From contig OX940866.1 in assembly GCA_954871525.1 (NCBI GenBank), positions 38,018,521 to 38,082,520 of the forward strand: 64,000 bases of DNA. The letters run 5' to 3'. Source of the DNA: Parietaria judaica (taxonomy: Eukaryota > Streptophyta > Magnoliopsida > Rosales > Urticaceae). Below the pieces are notes generated by a model. The model did no database searches and was not told the DNA's origin. It was given only the letters and a program-made list of their open reading frames with translations. Each line of letters opens with the position of its first letter. The stretch's first letter is position 1. Of the stretch, positions 38,212-52,400 are shown one piece after another. The position numbers and the translations under genes are program-made.

Positions 38212-41200
38212 GTCAACAATTTAATCCTTGCATATTTTTGCATGAGAACTCTTGTTATATTCAAATTCCAATGTATAAGCCCTAAAATCATTATTTTTTC
38301 AATTTATTTGAAATTTAAGGTTGTAAAAAATTGTAAAATAAAGAAATGCTATAGGAAATGCTATAGCATTTCGTATGGCATTTCTCGTCAACAATTTAAT
38401 CCTTGCATATTCTTGCATGAGAACTCTTGTTATATTCAAATTCCAATGTATAAGCCCTAAAATCATTATTTTTTCAATTGGTTCGACTTTTAGGTCGTAA
38501 ACAATGTAAAATAAAGAAATGCTATAGGAAATGCTCCTATGGAATTTAACGTCAACAATTTAATCCTTGCATAGTTTTGCATGAGAACGCTTGTAATATT
38601 AAAATTCCAATGTATAAGCCCTAAAATCATTATTTTTTCAATTGGTTCGAAATTTAAGGTTGTAAAAAATGTAAAATAAAGAAATGCTATAGGAAATGCT
38701 ATAGCATTTCGTATGGCATTTCTTGTCAACAATTTAATCCTTGCATATTTTTGCATGAGAACTCTTGTTATATTCAAATTCCAATGTATAAGCCCTAAAA
38801 TCGTTATTTTTTCAATTGGTTCGACTTTTAGGTCGTAAACAATGTAAAATAAAGAAATGCTATAGGAAATGCTATAGCATTTCCTATGGAATTTAACGTC
38901 AACAATTTAATCCTTGCATATTTTTGCATGAGAACGCTTGTAATATTAAAATTCCAACGTATAAGCCCTAAAATCATTATTTTTTCAATTGGTTTGAAAT
39001 TTAAGGTTGTAAAAAATATAAAATAAAGAAATGCTATAGGAAATGCTATAGCATTTCGTATGGCATTTCTCGTCAACAATTTCATCCTTGAATATTTTTG
39101 CATGAGAACTCTTGTTATATTCCAATTCCAATATATAAGCCCTAAAATAATTATTTTTTCAATTGGTTCAAAATTTAAGGTTGTAAAAAATGTAAAATAA
39201 AGAAATTCTATAGCATTTCCTATGGCATTTCTCGTCAACAATTTAATCCTTGCATATTTTTGCATGAGAACTCTTGTTATATTAAAATTCCAATGTATAA
39301 GCCCTAAAATCATTATTTTTTCAATTGGTTTGAAATTTAAGGTTGTAAAAAATGTAAAATAAAGAAATGCCATAGGAAATGCTATAGCATTTCGTATGGC
39401 ATTTCTCGTCAACAATTTAATCCTTGAATATTTTTGCATAAAAACTCTTGTTATATTAAAATTCCAATATATAAGCCCTAAAATAATTATTTTTTCAATT
39501 GGTTCGAAATTTAAGGTTGTAAAAAATGTAAAATAAAGAAATGCTATAGGAAATGCTATAGCATTTCGTATGGCATTTCTTGTCAACAATTTAATCCTTG
39601 CATATTTTTGCATGAGAACTCTTGTTATATTCAAATTCCAATGTATAAGCCCTAAAATCATTATTTTTTCAATTGGTTCGACTTTTAGGTCGTAAACAAT
39701 GTAAAATAAAGAAATGCTATAGAAAATGCTATAGCATTTCCTATGGAATTTAACGTCAACAATTTAATCCTTGCATATTTTTGCATGAGAACGCTTGTAA
39801 TATTAAAATTCCAACGTATAAGCCCTAAAATCATTATTTTTTCTATTGGTTTGAAATTTAAGGTTGTAAAAAATATAAAATAAAGAAATGCTATAGGAAA
39901 TGCTATAGCATTTCGTATGGCATTTCTCGTCAACAATTTAATCCTTGAATATTTTTGCATGAGAACTCTTGTTATATTCCAATTCCAATATATAAGCCCT
40001 AAAATAATTATTTTTTCAATTGGTTCGAAATTTAAGGTTGTAAAAAATGTAAAATAAAGAAATTCTATAGCATTTCCTATGGCATTTCTCGTCAACAATT
40101 TAATCCTTGCATATTTTTGCATGAGAACTCTTGTTATATTAAAATTCCAATGTATAAGCCCTAAAATAATTATTTTTTCAATTGGTTCGAAATTTAAGGT
40201 TGTAAAAAATGTAAAATAAAGAAATTCTATAGCATTTCCTATGGCATTTCTCGTCAACAATTTAATCCTTGCATATTTTTGCATGAGAACTCTTGTTATA
40301 TTAAAATTCCAATGTATAAGCCCTAAAATCATTATTTTTTCAATTGGTTTGAAATTTAAGGTTGTAAAAAATGTAAAATAAAGAAATGCTATAGGAAATG
40401 CTATAGCATTTCGTATGGCATTTCTCGTCAACAATTTAATCCTTGAATATTTTTGCATAAAAACTCTTGTTATATTAAAATTCCAATATATAAGCCCTAA
40501 AATAATTATTTTTTCAATTGGTTCGAAATTTAAGGTTGTAAAAAATGTAAAATAAAGAAATGCTATAGGAAATGCTATAGCATTTCGTATGGCATTTCTT
40601 GTCAACAATTTAATCCTTGCATATTTTTGCATGAGAACTCTTGTTATATTCAAATTCCAATGTATAAGCCCTAAAATCATTATTTTTTCAATTGGTTCGA
40701 CTTTTAGGTCGTAAACAATGTAAAATAAAGAAATGCTATAGGAAATGCTATAGCATTTCCTATGGAATTTAACGTCAACAATTTAATCCTTGCATATTTT
40801 TGCATGAGAACGCTTGTAATATTAAAATTCCAACGTATAAGCCCTAAAATCATTATTTTTTCTATTGGTTTGAAATTTAAGGTTGTAAAAAATATAAAAT
40901 AAAGAAATGCTATAGGAAATGCTATAGCATTTCGTATGGCATTTCTCGTCAACAATTTAATCCTTGAATATTTTTGCATGAGAACTCTTGTTATATTCCA
41001 ATTCCAATATATAAGCCCTAAAATAATTATTTTTTCAATTGGTTCGAAATTTAAGGTTGTAAAAAATGTAAAATAAAGAAATTCTATAGCATTTCCTATG
41101 GCATTTCTCGTCAACAATTTAATCCTTGCATATTTTTGCATGAGAACTCTTGTTATATTAAAATTCCAATGTATAAGCCCTAAAATCATTATTTTTTCAA

Positions 41201-42767
41201 TTGGTTTGAAATTTAAGGTTGTGAAAAATGTAAAATAAAGAAATGCTATAGGAAATGCTATAGCATTTCGTATGGCATTTCTCGTCAACAATTTAATCCT
41301 TGAATATTTTTGCATAAAAACTCTTGTTATATTCCAATTCCAATATATAAGCCCTAAAATAATTATTTTTTCAATTAGTTCGAAATTTAAGGTTGTAAAA
41401 AATGTAAAATAAAGAAATTCTATAGCATTTCCTATGGCATTTCTCGTCAACAATTTAATCCTTGCATATTTTTGCATGAGAACTCTTGTTATATTAAAAT
41501 TCCAATGTATAAGCCCTAAAATCATTATTTTTTCAATTGGTTTGAAATTTAAGGTTGTAAAAAATGTAAAATAAAGAAATGCTATAGCATTTCGTATGGC
41601 ATTTCTCGTCAACAATTTAATCCTTGAATATTTTTGCATGAGAACTCTTGTTATATTCCAATTCCAATATATAAGCCCTAAAATAATTATTTTTTCAATT
41701 GGTTCGAAATTTAAGGTTGTAAAAAATGTAAAATAAAGAAATTCTATAGCATTTCCTATGGCATTTCTCGTCAACAATTTAATCCTTGCATATTTTTGCA
41801 TGAGAACTCTTGTTATATTAAAATTCCAATGTATAAGCCCTAAAATCATTATTTTTTCAATTGGTTTGAAATTTAAGGTTGTGAAAAATGTAAAATAAAG
41901 AAATGCTATAGGAAATGCTATAGCATTTCGTATGGCATTTCTCGTCAACAATTTAATCCTTGAATATTTTTGCATAAAAACTCTTGTTATATTCCAATTC
42001 CAATATATAAGCCCTAAAATAATTATTTTTTCAATTAGTTCGAAATTTAAGGTTGTAAAAAATGTAAAATAAAGAAATTCTATAGCATTTCCTATGGCAT
42101 TTCTCGTCAACAATTTAATCCTTGCATATTTTTGCATGAGAACTCTTGTTATATTAAAATTCCAATGTATAAGCCCTAAAATCATTATTTTTTCAATTGG
42201 TTTGAAATTTAAGGTTGTAAAATAAAGAAATGCTATAGCATTTCGTATGGCATTTCTCGTCAACAATTTAATCCTTGAATATTTTTGCATGAGAACTCTT
42301 GTTATATTCCAATTCCAATATATAAGCCCTAAAATAATTATTTTTTCAATTGGTTCGAAATTTAAGGTTGTAAAAAATGTAAAATAAAGAAATTCTATAG
42401 CATTTCCTATGGCATTTCTCGTCAACAATTTAATCCTTGCATATTTTTGTATGAGAACTCTTGTTATATTCAAATTCCAATGTATAAGCCCTAAAATCAT
42501 TATTTTTTCAATTGGTTCGACTTTTAGGTCGTAAACAATGTAAAATAAAGAAATGCTATAGGAAATGCTATAGCATTTCCTATGGAATTTAACGTCAACA
42601 ATTTAATCCCTGCATATTTTTGCATGAGAACGCTTGTAATATTAAAATTCCAATGTATAAGCCCTAAAATCATTATTTTTTCAATTGGTTCGAAATTTAA
42701 GGTTGTAAAAAATGTAAAATAAAGAAATGCTATAGGAAATGCTATAGAATTTCCTATGGCATTTCTC
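38212..42767. repeat. Expanded 4,556-bp form of the 17-mer HOR (about 27 monomers)
   Basis: The unit starts like the 2,886-bp unit but is 1,670 bp longer. The excess is fully accounted for by two internal duplications. An 857-bp module (38898-39754) is followed by a second version of 1,019 bp (39755-40773), which has one extra 162-bp monomer. A 660-bp tetramer (41110-41769) is followed by a 651-bp copy (41770-42420) that has lost 9 bp near 42221. 1,019 plus 651 equals 1,670. Confidence 0.88.
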
Positions 42768-45491
42768 GTCAACAATTTAATCCTTGCATATTTTTGCATG
42801 AGAACTCTTGTTATATTCAAATTCCAATGTATAAGCCCTAAAATCATTATTTTTTCAATTTATTTGGAATTTAAGGTTGTAAAAAATTGTAAAATAAAGA
42901 AATGCTATAGGAAATGCTATAGCATTTCGTATGGCATTTCTCGTCAAAAATTTAATCCTTGCATATTCTTGCATGAGAACTCTTGTTATATTCAAATTCC
43001 AATGTATAAGCCCTAAAATCATTATTTTTTCAATTGGTTCGACTTTTAGGTCGTAAACAATGTAAAATAAAGAAATGCTATAGGAAATGCTCCTATGGAA
43101 TTTAACGTCAACAATTTAATCCTTGCATAGTTTTGCATGAGAACGCTTGTAATATTAAAATTCCAATGTATAAGCCCTAAAATCATTATTTTTTCAATTG
43201 GTTCGAAATTTAAGGTTGTAAAAAATGTAAAATAAAGAAATGCTATAGGAAATGCTATAGCATTTCGTATGGCATTTCTTGTCAACAATTTAATCCTTGC
43301 ATATTTTTGCATGAGAACTCTTGTTATATTCAAATTCCAATGTATAAGCCCTAAAATCATTATTTTTTCAATTGGTTCGACTTTTAGGTCGTAAACAATG
43401 TAAAATAAAGAAATGCTATAGGAAATGCTATAGCATTTCCTATGGAATTTAACGTCAACAATTTAATCCTTGCATATTTTTGCATGAGAACGCTTGTAAT
43501 ATTAAAATTCCAACGTATAAGCCCTAAAATCATTATTTTTTCAATTGGTTTGAAATTTAAGGTTGTAAAAAATATAAAATAAAGAAATGCTATAGGAAAT
43601 GCTATAGCATTTCGTATGGCATTTCTCGTCAACAATTTCATCCTTGAATATTTTTGCATGAGAACTCTTGTTATATTCCAATTCCAATATATAAGCCCTA
43701 AAATAATTATTTTTTCAATTGGTTCGAAATTTAAGGTTGTAAAAAATGTAAAATAAAGAAATTCTATAGCATTTCCTATGGCATTTCTCGTCAACAATTT
43801 AATCCTTGCATATTTTTGCATGAGAACTCTTGTTATATTAAAATTCCAATGTATAAGCCCTAAAATCATTATTTTTTCAATTGGTTTGAAATTTAAGGTT
43901 GTAAAAAATGTAAAATAAAGAAATGCTATAGGAAATGCTATAGCATTTCGTATGGCATTTCTCGTCAACAATTTAATCCTTGAATATTTTTGCATAAAAA
44001 CTCTTGTTATATTCCAATTCCAATATATAAGCCCTAAAATAATTATTTTTTCAATTGGTTCGAAATTTAAGGTTGTAAAAAATGTAAAATAAAGAAATGC
44101 TATAGGAAATGCTATAGCATTTCGTATGGCATTTCTTGTCAACAATTTAATCCTTGCATATTTTTGCATAAGAACTCTTGTTATATTCAAATTCCAATGT
44201 ATAAGCCCTAAAATCATTATTTTTTCAATTGGTTCGACTTTTAGGTCGTAAACAATGTAAAATAAAGAAATGCTATAGGAAATGCTATAGCATTTCCTAT
44301 GGAATTTAACGTCAACAATTTAATCCTTGCATATTTTTGCATGAGAACGCTTGTAATATTAAAATTCCAACGTATAAGCCCTAAAATCATTATTTTTTCA
44401 ATTGGTTTGAAATTTAAGGTTGTAAAAAATATAAAATAAAGAAATGCTATAGGAAATGCTATAGCATTTCCTATGGCATTTCTCGTCAACAATTTAATCC
44501 TTGCATATTTTTGCATGAGAACTATTGTTATATTAAAATTCCAATGTATAAGCCCTAAAATCATTATTTTTTCAATTGGTTTGAAATTTAAGGTTGTAAA
44601 AAATGTAAAATAAAGAAATGCTATAGGAAATGCTATAGCATTTCGTATGGCATTTCTCGACAACAATTTAATCCTTGAATATTTTTGCATAAAAACTCTT
44701 GTTATATTCCAATTCCAATATATAAGCCCTAAAATAATTATTTTTTCAATTGGTTCGAAATTTAAGGTTGTAAAAAATGTAAAATAAAGAAATTCTATAG
44801 CATTTCCTATGGCATTTCTCGTCAATAATTTAATCCTTGCATATTTTTGCATGAGAACTCTTGTTATATTAAAATTCCAATGTATAAGCCCTAAAATCAT
44901 TATTTTTTCCATTGGTTTGAAATTTAAGGTTGTAAAAAATGTAAAATAAAGAAATGCTATAGCATTTCGTATGGCATTTCTCGTCAACAATTTAATCCTT
45001 GAATATTTTTGCATGAGAACTCTTGTTATATTCCAATTCCAATATATAAGCCCTAAAATAATTATTTTTTCAATTGGTTCGAAATTTAAGGTTGTAAAAA
45101 ATGTAAAATAAAGAAATTCTATAGCATTTCCTATGGCATTTCTCGTCAACAATTTAATCCTTGCATATTTTTGTATGAGAACTCTTGTTATATTCAAATT
45201 CCAATGTATAAGCCCTAAAATCATTATTTTTTCAATTGGTTCGACTTTTAGGTCGTAAACAATGTAAAATAAAGAAATGCTATAGGAAATGCTATAGCAT
45301 TTCCTATGGAATTTAACGTCAACAATTTAATCCTTGCATATTTTTGCATGAGAACGCTTGTAATATTAAAATTAAAATGTATAAGCCCTAAAATCATTAT
45401 TTTTTCAATTGGTTCGAAATTTAAGGTTGTAAAAAATGTAAAATAAAGAAATGCTATAGGAAATGCTATAGCATTTCCTATGGCATTTCTC
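42768..45491. repeat. 2,724-bp 16-monomer form of the HOR
   Basis: The unit matches the 2,886-bp unit but is shorter by 162 bp, the length of one short monomer, lost in the second half around 44460-45100. It opens with class D and the 164-bp monomer as in the other members. Confidence 0.87.
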
Positions 45492-45666
45492 GTCAACAAT
45501 TTAATCCTTGCATATTTTTGCATGAGAACTCTTGTTATATTCAAATTCCAATGTATAAGCCCTAAAATCATTATTTTTTCAATTTATTTGAAATTTAAGG
45601 TTGTAAAAAATTGTAAAATAAAGAAATGCTATTGGAAATGCTATAGCATTTCGTATGGCATTTCTC
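45492..45666. repeat. Class D monomer, 175 bp, unit-opening landmark (exemplar)
   Basis: It is marked by CAATTTATTTGAAATTT in place of CAATTGGTTTGAAATTT and by an extra T in AAAAAATTGTAAAATAAAG, which adds 1 bp. I found it only at 35326, 38212, 42768, 45492, 47708, 49924, 52140, 54356, 56572 and 58448, always followed by the 164-bp monomer. That makes it a single-copy-per-unit landmark for the right half. Confidence 0.92.
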
Positions 45667-47882
45667 GTCAACAATTTAATCCTTGCATATTCTTGCATGA
45701 GAACTCTTGTTATATTCAAATTCCAATGTATAAGCCCTAAAATCATTATTTTTTCAATTGGTTCGACTTTTAGGTCGTAAACAATGTAAAATAAAGAAAT
45801 GCTATAGGAAACGCTCCTATGGAATTTAACGTCAACAATTTAATCCTTGCATAGTTTTGCATGAGAACGCTTGTAATATTAAAATTCCAATGTATAAGCC
45901 CTAAAATCATTATTTTTTCAATTGGTTCGAAATTTAAGGTTGTAAAAAATGTAAAATAAAGAAATGCTATAGGAAATGCTATAGCATTTCCTACGGTATT
46001 TCTCGTCAACAATTTAATCCTTGCATATTTTTGCATGAGAACTCTTGTTATATTCCAATTCCAATGTATAAGCCCTAAAATAATTATTTTTTCAATTGGT
46101 TCGAAATTTAAGGTTGTAAAAAATGTAAAATAAAGAAATTCTATAGCATTTCCTATGGCATTTCTCGTCAACAATTTAATCCTTGCATATCTTTGCATGA
46201 GAACTCTTGTTATATTCAAATTCCAATGTATAAGCCCTAAAATCATTATTTTTTCAATTGGTTTGAAATTTAAGGTTGTAAAAAATGTAAAATAAAGAAA
46301 TGCTATAGGAAATGCTATAGCATTTCGTATGGCATTTCTCGTCAACAATTTAATCCTTGAATATTTTTGCATGAGAACTCTTGTTATATTCCAATTCCAA
46401 TATATAAGCCCTAAAATAATTATTTTTTCAATTTGTTCGAAATTTAAGGTTGTAAAAAATGTAAAATAAAGAAATTCTATAGCATTTTCTATGGCATTTC
46501 TCGTCAACAATTTAATCCTTGCATATTTTTGCATGAGAACTCTTGTTATATTCAAATTCCAATGTATAAGCCCTAAAATCATTATTTTTTCAATTGGTTT
46601 GAAATTTAAGGTTGTAAAAAATGTAAAATAAAGAAATGCTATAGGAAATGCTATAGCATTTCGTATGGCATTTCTCGTCAACAATTTAATCCTTGCATAT
46701 TTTTGCATGAGAACTCTTGTTATATTCCAATTCCAATGTATAAGCCCTAAAATAATTATTTTTTCAATTGGTTCGAAATTTAAGGTTGTAAAAAATGTAA
46801 AATAAAGAAATTCTATAGCATTTCCTATGGCATTTCTCGTCAACAATTTAATCCTTGCATATTTTTGCATGAGAACTCTTGTTATATTCAAATTCCAATG
46901 TATAAGCCCTAAAATCATTATTTTTTCAATTGGTTTGAAATTTAAGGTTGTAAAAAATGTAAAATAAAGAAATGCTATAGGAAATGCTATAGCATTTCGT
47001 ATGGCATTTCTCGTCAACAATTTAATCCTTGCATATTTTTGCATGAGAACTCTTGTTATATTCAAATTCCAATGTATAAGCCCTAAAATCATTATTTTTT
47101 CAATTGGTTCGACTTTTAGGTCGTAAACAATGTAAAATAAAGAAATGCTATAGGAAATGCTATAGCATTTCCTATGGAATTTAACGTCAACAATTTAATC
47201 CTTGCATATTTTTGCATGAGAACGCTTGTAATATTAAAATTCCAACGTATAAGCCCTAAAATAATTATTTTTTCAATTGGTTTGAAATTTAAGGTTGTAA
47301 AAAATATAAAATAAAGAAATGCTATAGGAAATGCTATAGCATTTCCTATGGCATTTCTCGTCAACAATTTAATCCTTGCATATTTTTGCATGAGAACTCT
47401 TGTTATATTCAAATTCCAATGTATAAGCCCTATAATCATTATTTTTTCAATTGGTTTGAAATTTTAGGTCGTAAACAATGTAAAATAAAGAAATGCTATA
47501 GGAAATGCTATAGCATTTCCTATGGAATTTAACGTCAACAATTTAATCCTTGCATATTTTTGCATGAGAACGCTTGTAATATTAAAATTCCAATGTATAA
47601 GCCCTAAAATCATTATTTTTTCAATTGGTTCGAAATTTAAGGTTGTAAAAAATGTAAAATAAAGAAATGCTATAGGAAATGCTATAGCATTTCCTATGGC
47701 ATTTCTCGTCAACAATTTAATCCTTGCATATTTTTGCATGAGAACTCTTGTTATATTCAAATTCCAATGTATAAGCCCTAAAATCATTATTTTTTCAATT
47801 TATTTGAAATTTAAGGTTGTAAAAAATTGTAAAATAAAGAAATGCTATTGGAAATGCTATAGCATTTCGTATGGCATTTCTC

Positions 47883-48046
47883 GTCAACAATTTAATCCTT
47901 GCAAATTCTTGCATGAGAACTCTTGTTATATTCAAATTCCAATGTATAAGCCCTAAAATCATTATTTTTTCAATTGGTTCGACTTTTAGGTCGTAAACAA
48001 TGTAAAATAAAGAAATGCTATAGGAAACGCTCCTATGGAATTTAAC
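47883..48046. repeat. 164-bp monomer with one palindrome arm removed (exemplar)
   Basis: GGAAACGCTCCTATGG replaces the usual palindrome centre; 9 bp (ATAGCATTT) are gone and the dyad is destroyed. It is otherwise a class B monomer with GGTTCGACTTTTAGG and GGAATTTAACGTC. It sits second in every class D unit from 35501 to 58623. Confidence 0.88.
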
Positions 48047-49228
48047 GTCAACAATTTAATCCTTGCATAGTTTTGCATGAGAACGCTTGTAATATTAAAA
48101 TTCCAATGTATAAGCCCTAAAATCATTATTTTTTAAATTGGTTCGAAATTTAAGGTTGTAAAAAATGTAAAATAAAGAAATGCTATAGGAAATGCTATAG
48201 CATTTCCTACGGTATTTCTCGTCAACAATTTAATCCTTGCATATTTTTGCATGAGAACTCTTGTTATATTCCAATTCCAATGTATAAGCCCTAAAATAAT
48301 TATTTTTTCAATTGGTTCGAAATTTAAGGTTGTAAAAAATGTAAAATAAAGAAATTCTATAGCATTTCCTATGGCATTTCTCGTCAACAATTTAATCCTT
48401 GCATATCTTTGCATGAGAACTCTTGTTATATTCAAATTCCAATGTATAAGCCCTAAAATCATTATTTTTTCAATTGGTTTGAAATTTAAGGTTGTAAAAA
48501 ATGTAAAATAAAGAAATGCTATAGGAAATGCTATAGCATTTCGTATGGCATTTCTCGTCAACAATTTAATCCTTGAATATTTTTGCATGAGAACTCTTGT
48601 TATATTCCAATTCCAATATATAAGCCCTAAAATAATTATTTTTTCAATTGGTTCGAAATTTAAGGTTGTAAAAAATGTAAAATAAAGAAATTCTATAGCA
48701 TTTTCTATGGCATTTCTCGTCAACAATTTAATCCTTGCATATTTTTGCATGAGAACTCTTGTTATATTAAAATTCCAATGTATAAGCCCTAAAATCATTA
48801 TTTTTTCAATTGGTTTGAAATTTAAGGTTGTAAAAAATGTAAAATAAAGAAATGCTATAGGAAATGCTATAGCATTTCGTATGGCATTTCTCGTCAACAA
48901 TTTAATCCTTGCATATTTTTGCATGAGAACTCTTGTTATATTCCAATTCCAATGTATAAGCCCTAAAATAATTATTTTTTCAATTGGTTCGAAATTTAAG
49001 GTTGTAAAAAATGTAAAATAAAGAAATTCTATAGCATTTCCTATGGCATTTCTCGTCAACAATTTAATCCTTGCATATTTTTGCATGAGAACTCTTGTTA
49101 TATTCAAATTCCAATGTATAAGCCCTAAAATCATTATTCTTACAATTGGATTGAAATTTAAGGTTGTAAAAAATGTAAAATAAAGAAATGCTATAGGAAA
49201 TGCTATAGCATTTCGTATGGCATTTCTC

Positions 49229-49401
49229 GTCAACAATTTAATCCTTGCATATTTTTGCATGAGAACTCTTGTTATATTCAAATTCCAATGTATAAGCCCT
49301 AAAATCATTATTTTTTCAATTGGTTCGACTTTTAGGTCGTAAACAATGTAAAATAAAGAAATGCTATAGGAAATGCTATAGCATTTCCTATGGAATTTAA
49401 C
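49229..49401. repeat. Class B monomer, 173 bp (exemplar)
   Basis: It has GGTTCGACTTTTAGGTCG and GTAAACAATG where class A has GGTTCGAAATTTAAGG and GTAAAAAATG, a net loss of 1 bp. It almost always ends in CCTATGGAATTTAACGTC and is followed by a monomer with AACGCTTGTAATATT. It breaks the minus-strand open frame and recurs every few monomers through the whole window. A related class C has GGTTTGAAATTTTAGGTCG, is usually 172 bp, and ends GCTAGTATTTCC or GCTAGCATTTCC. Confidence 0.9.
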
Positions 49402-52400
49402 GTCAACAATTTAATCCTTGCATATTTTTGCATGAGAACGCTTGTAATATTAAAATTCCAACGTATAAGCCCTAAAATAATTATTTTTTCAATTGGTTTG
49501 AAATTTAAGGTTGTAAAAAATATAAAATAAAGAAATGCTATAGGAAATGCTATAGCATTTCGTATGGCATTTCTCGTCAACAATTTAATCCTTGCATATT
49601 TTTGCATGAGAACTCTTGTTATATTCAAATTCCAATGTATAAGCCCTATAATCATGATTTTTTAAATTGCTTTGAAATTTTAGGTCGTAAACAATGTAAA
49701 ATAAAGAAATGCTATAGGAAATGCTATAGCATTTCCTATGGAATTTAACGTCAACAATTTAATCCTTGCATATTTTTGCATGAGAACGCTTGTAATATTC
49801 AAATTCCAATGTATAAGCCCTAAAATCATTATTTTTTCAATTGGTTCGAAATTTAAGGTTGTAAAAAATGTAAAATAAAGAAATGCTATAGGAAATGCTA
49901 TAGCATTTCCTATGGCATTTCTCGTCAACAATTTAATCCTTGCATATTTTTGCATGAGAACTCTTGTTATATTCAAATTCCAATGTATAAGCCCTAAAAT
50001 CATTATTTTTTCAATTTATTTGAAATTTAAGGTTGTAAAAAATTGTAAAATAAAGAAATGCTATTGGAAATGCTATAGCATTTCGTATGGCATTTCTCGT
50101 CAACAATTTAATCCTTGCAAATTCTTGCATGAGAACTCTTGTTATATTCAAATTCCAATGTATAAGCCCTAAAATCATTATTTTTTCAATTGGTTCGACT
50201 TTTAGGTCGTAAACAATGTAAAATAAAGAAATGCTATAGGAAACGCTCCTATGGAATTTAACGTCAACAATTTAATCCTTGCATAGTTTTGCATGAGAAC
50301 GCTTGTAATATTAAAATTCCAATGTATAAGCCCTAAAATCATTATTTTTTAAATTGGTTCGAAATTTAAGGTTGTAAAAAATGTAAAATAAAGAAATGCT
50401 ATAGGAAATGCTATAGCATTTCCTACGGTATTTCTCGTCAACAATTTAATCCTTGCATATTTTTGCATGAGAACTCTTGTTATATTCCAATTCCAATGTA
50501 TAAGCCCTAAAATAATTATTTTTTCAATTGGTTCGAAATTTAAGGTTGTAAAAAATGTAAAATAAAGAAATTCTATAGCATTTCCTATGGCATTTCTCGT
50601 CAACAATTTAATCCTTGCATATCTTTGCATGAGAACTCTTGTTATATTCAAATTCCAATGTATAAGCCCTAAAATCATTATTTTTTCAATTGGTTTGAAA
50701 TTTAAGGTTGTAAAAAATGTAAAATAAAGAAATGCTATAGGAAATGCTATAGCATTTCGTATGGCATTTCTCGTCAACAATTTAATCCTTGAATATTTTT
50801 GCATGAGAACTCTTGTTATATTCCAATTCCAATATATAAGCCCTAAAATAATTATTTTTTCAATTGGTTCGAAATTTAAGGTTGTAAAAAATGTAAAATA
50901 AAGAAATTCTATAGCATTTTCTATGGCATTTCTCGTCAACAATTTAATCCTTGCATATTTTTGCATGAGAACTCTTGTTATATTAAAATTCCAATGTATA
51001 AGCCCTAAAATCATTATTTTTTCAATTGGTTTGAAATTTAAGGTTGTAAAAAATGTAAAATAAAGAAATGCTATAGGAAATGCTATAGCATTTCGTATGG
51101 CATTTCTCGTCAACAATTTAATCCTTGCATATTTTTGCATGAGAACTCTTGTTATATTCCAATTCCAATGTATAAGCCCTAAAATAATTATTTTTTCAAT
51201 TGGTTCGAAATTTAAGGTTGTAAAAAATGTAAAATAAAGAAATTCTATAGCATTTCCTATGGCATTTCTCGTCAACAATTTAATCCTTGCATATTTTTGC
51301 ATGAGAACTCTTGTTATATTCAAATTCCAATGTATAAGCCCTAAAATCATTATTTTTTCAATTGGTTTGAAATTTAAGGTTGTAAAAAATGTAAAATAAA
51401 GAAATGCTATAGGAAATGCTATAGCATTTCGTATGGCATTTCTCGTCAACAATTTAATCCTTGCATATTTTTGCATGAGAACTCTTGTTATATTCAAATT
51501 CCAATGTATAAGCCCTAAAATCATTATTTTTTCAATTGGTTCGACTTTTAGGTCGTAAACAATGTAAAATAAAGAAATGCTATAGGAAATGCTATAGCAT
51601 TTCCTATGGAATTTAACGTCAACAATTTAATCCTTGCATATTTTTGCATGAGAACGCTTGTAATATTAAAATTCCAACGTATAAGCCCTAAAATAATTAT
51701 TTTTTCAATTGGTTTGAAATTTAAGGTTGTAAAAAATATAAAATAAAGAAATGCTATAGGAAATGCTATAGCATTTCCTATGGCATTTCTCGTCAACAAT
51801 TTAATCCTTGCATATTTTTGCATGAGAACTCTTGTTATATTCAAATTCCAATGTATAAGCCCTATAATCATTATTTTTTCAATTGGTTTGAAATTTTAGG
51901 TCGTAAACAATGTAAAATAAAGAAATGCTATAGGAAATGCTATAGCATTTCCTATGGAATTTAACGTCAACAATTTAATCCTTGCATATTTTTGCATGAG
52001 AACGCTTGTAATATTAAAATTCCAATGTATAAGCCCTAAAATCATTATTTTTTCAATTGGTTCGAAATTTAAGGTTGTAAAAAATGTAAAATAAAGAAAT
52101 GCTATAGGAAATGCTATAGCATTTCCTATGGCATTTCTCGTCAACAATTTAATCCTTGCATATTTTTGCATGAGAACTCTTGTTATATTCAAATTCCAAT
52201 GTATAAGCCCTAAAATCATTATTTTTTCAATTTATTTGAAATTTAAGGTTGTAAAAAATTGTAAAATAAAGAAATGCTATTGGAAATGCTATAGCATTTC
52301 GTATGGCATTTCTCGTCAACAATTTAATCCTTGCAAATTCTTGCATGAGAACTCTTGTTATATTCAAATTCCAATGTATAAGCCCTAAAATCATTATTTT

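Noticed and set aside
49229..49401. CGAC...GTCG inverted repeat in class B monomers as a hairpin element
   Set aside because: The stem is only four base pairs with a six-base loop; too weak to support a structural claim.
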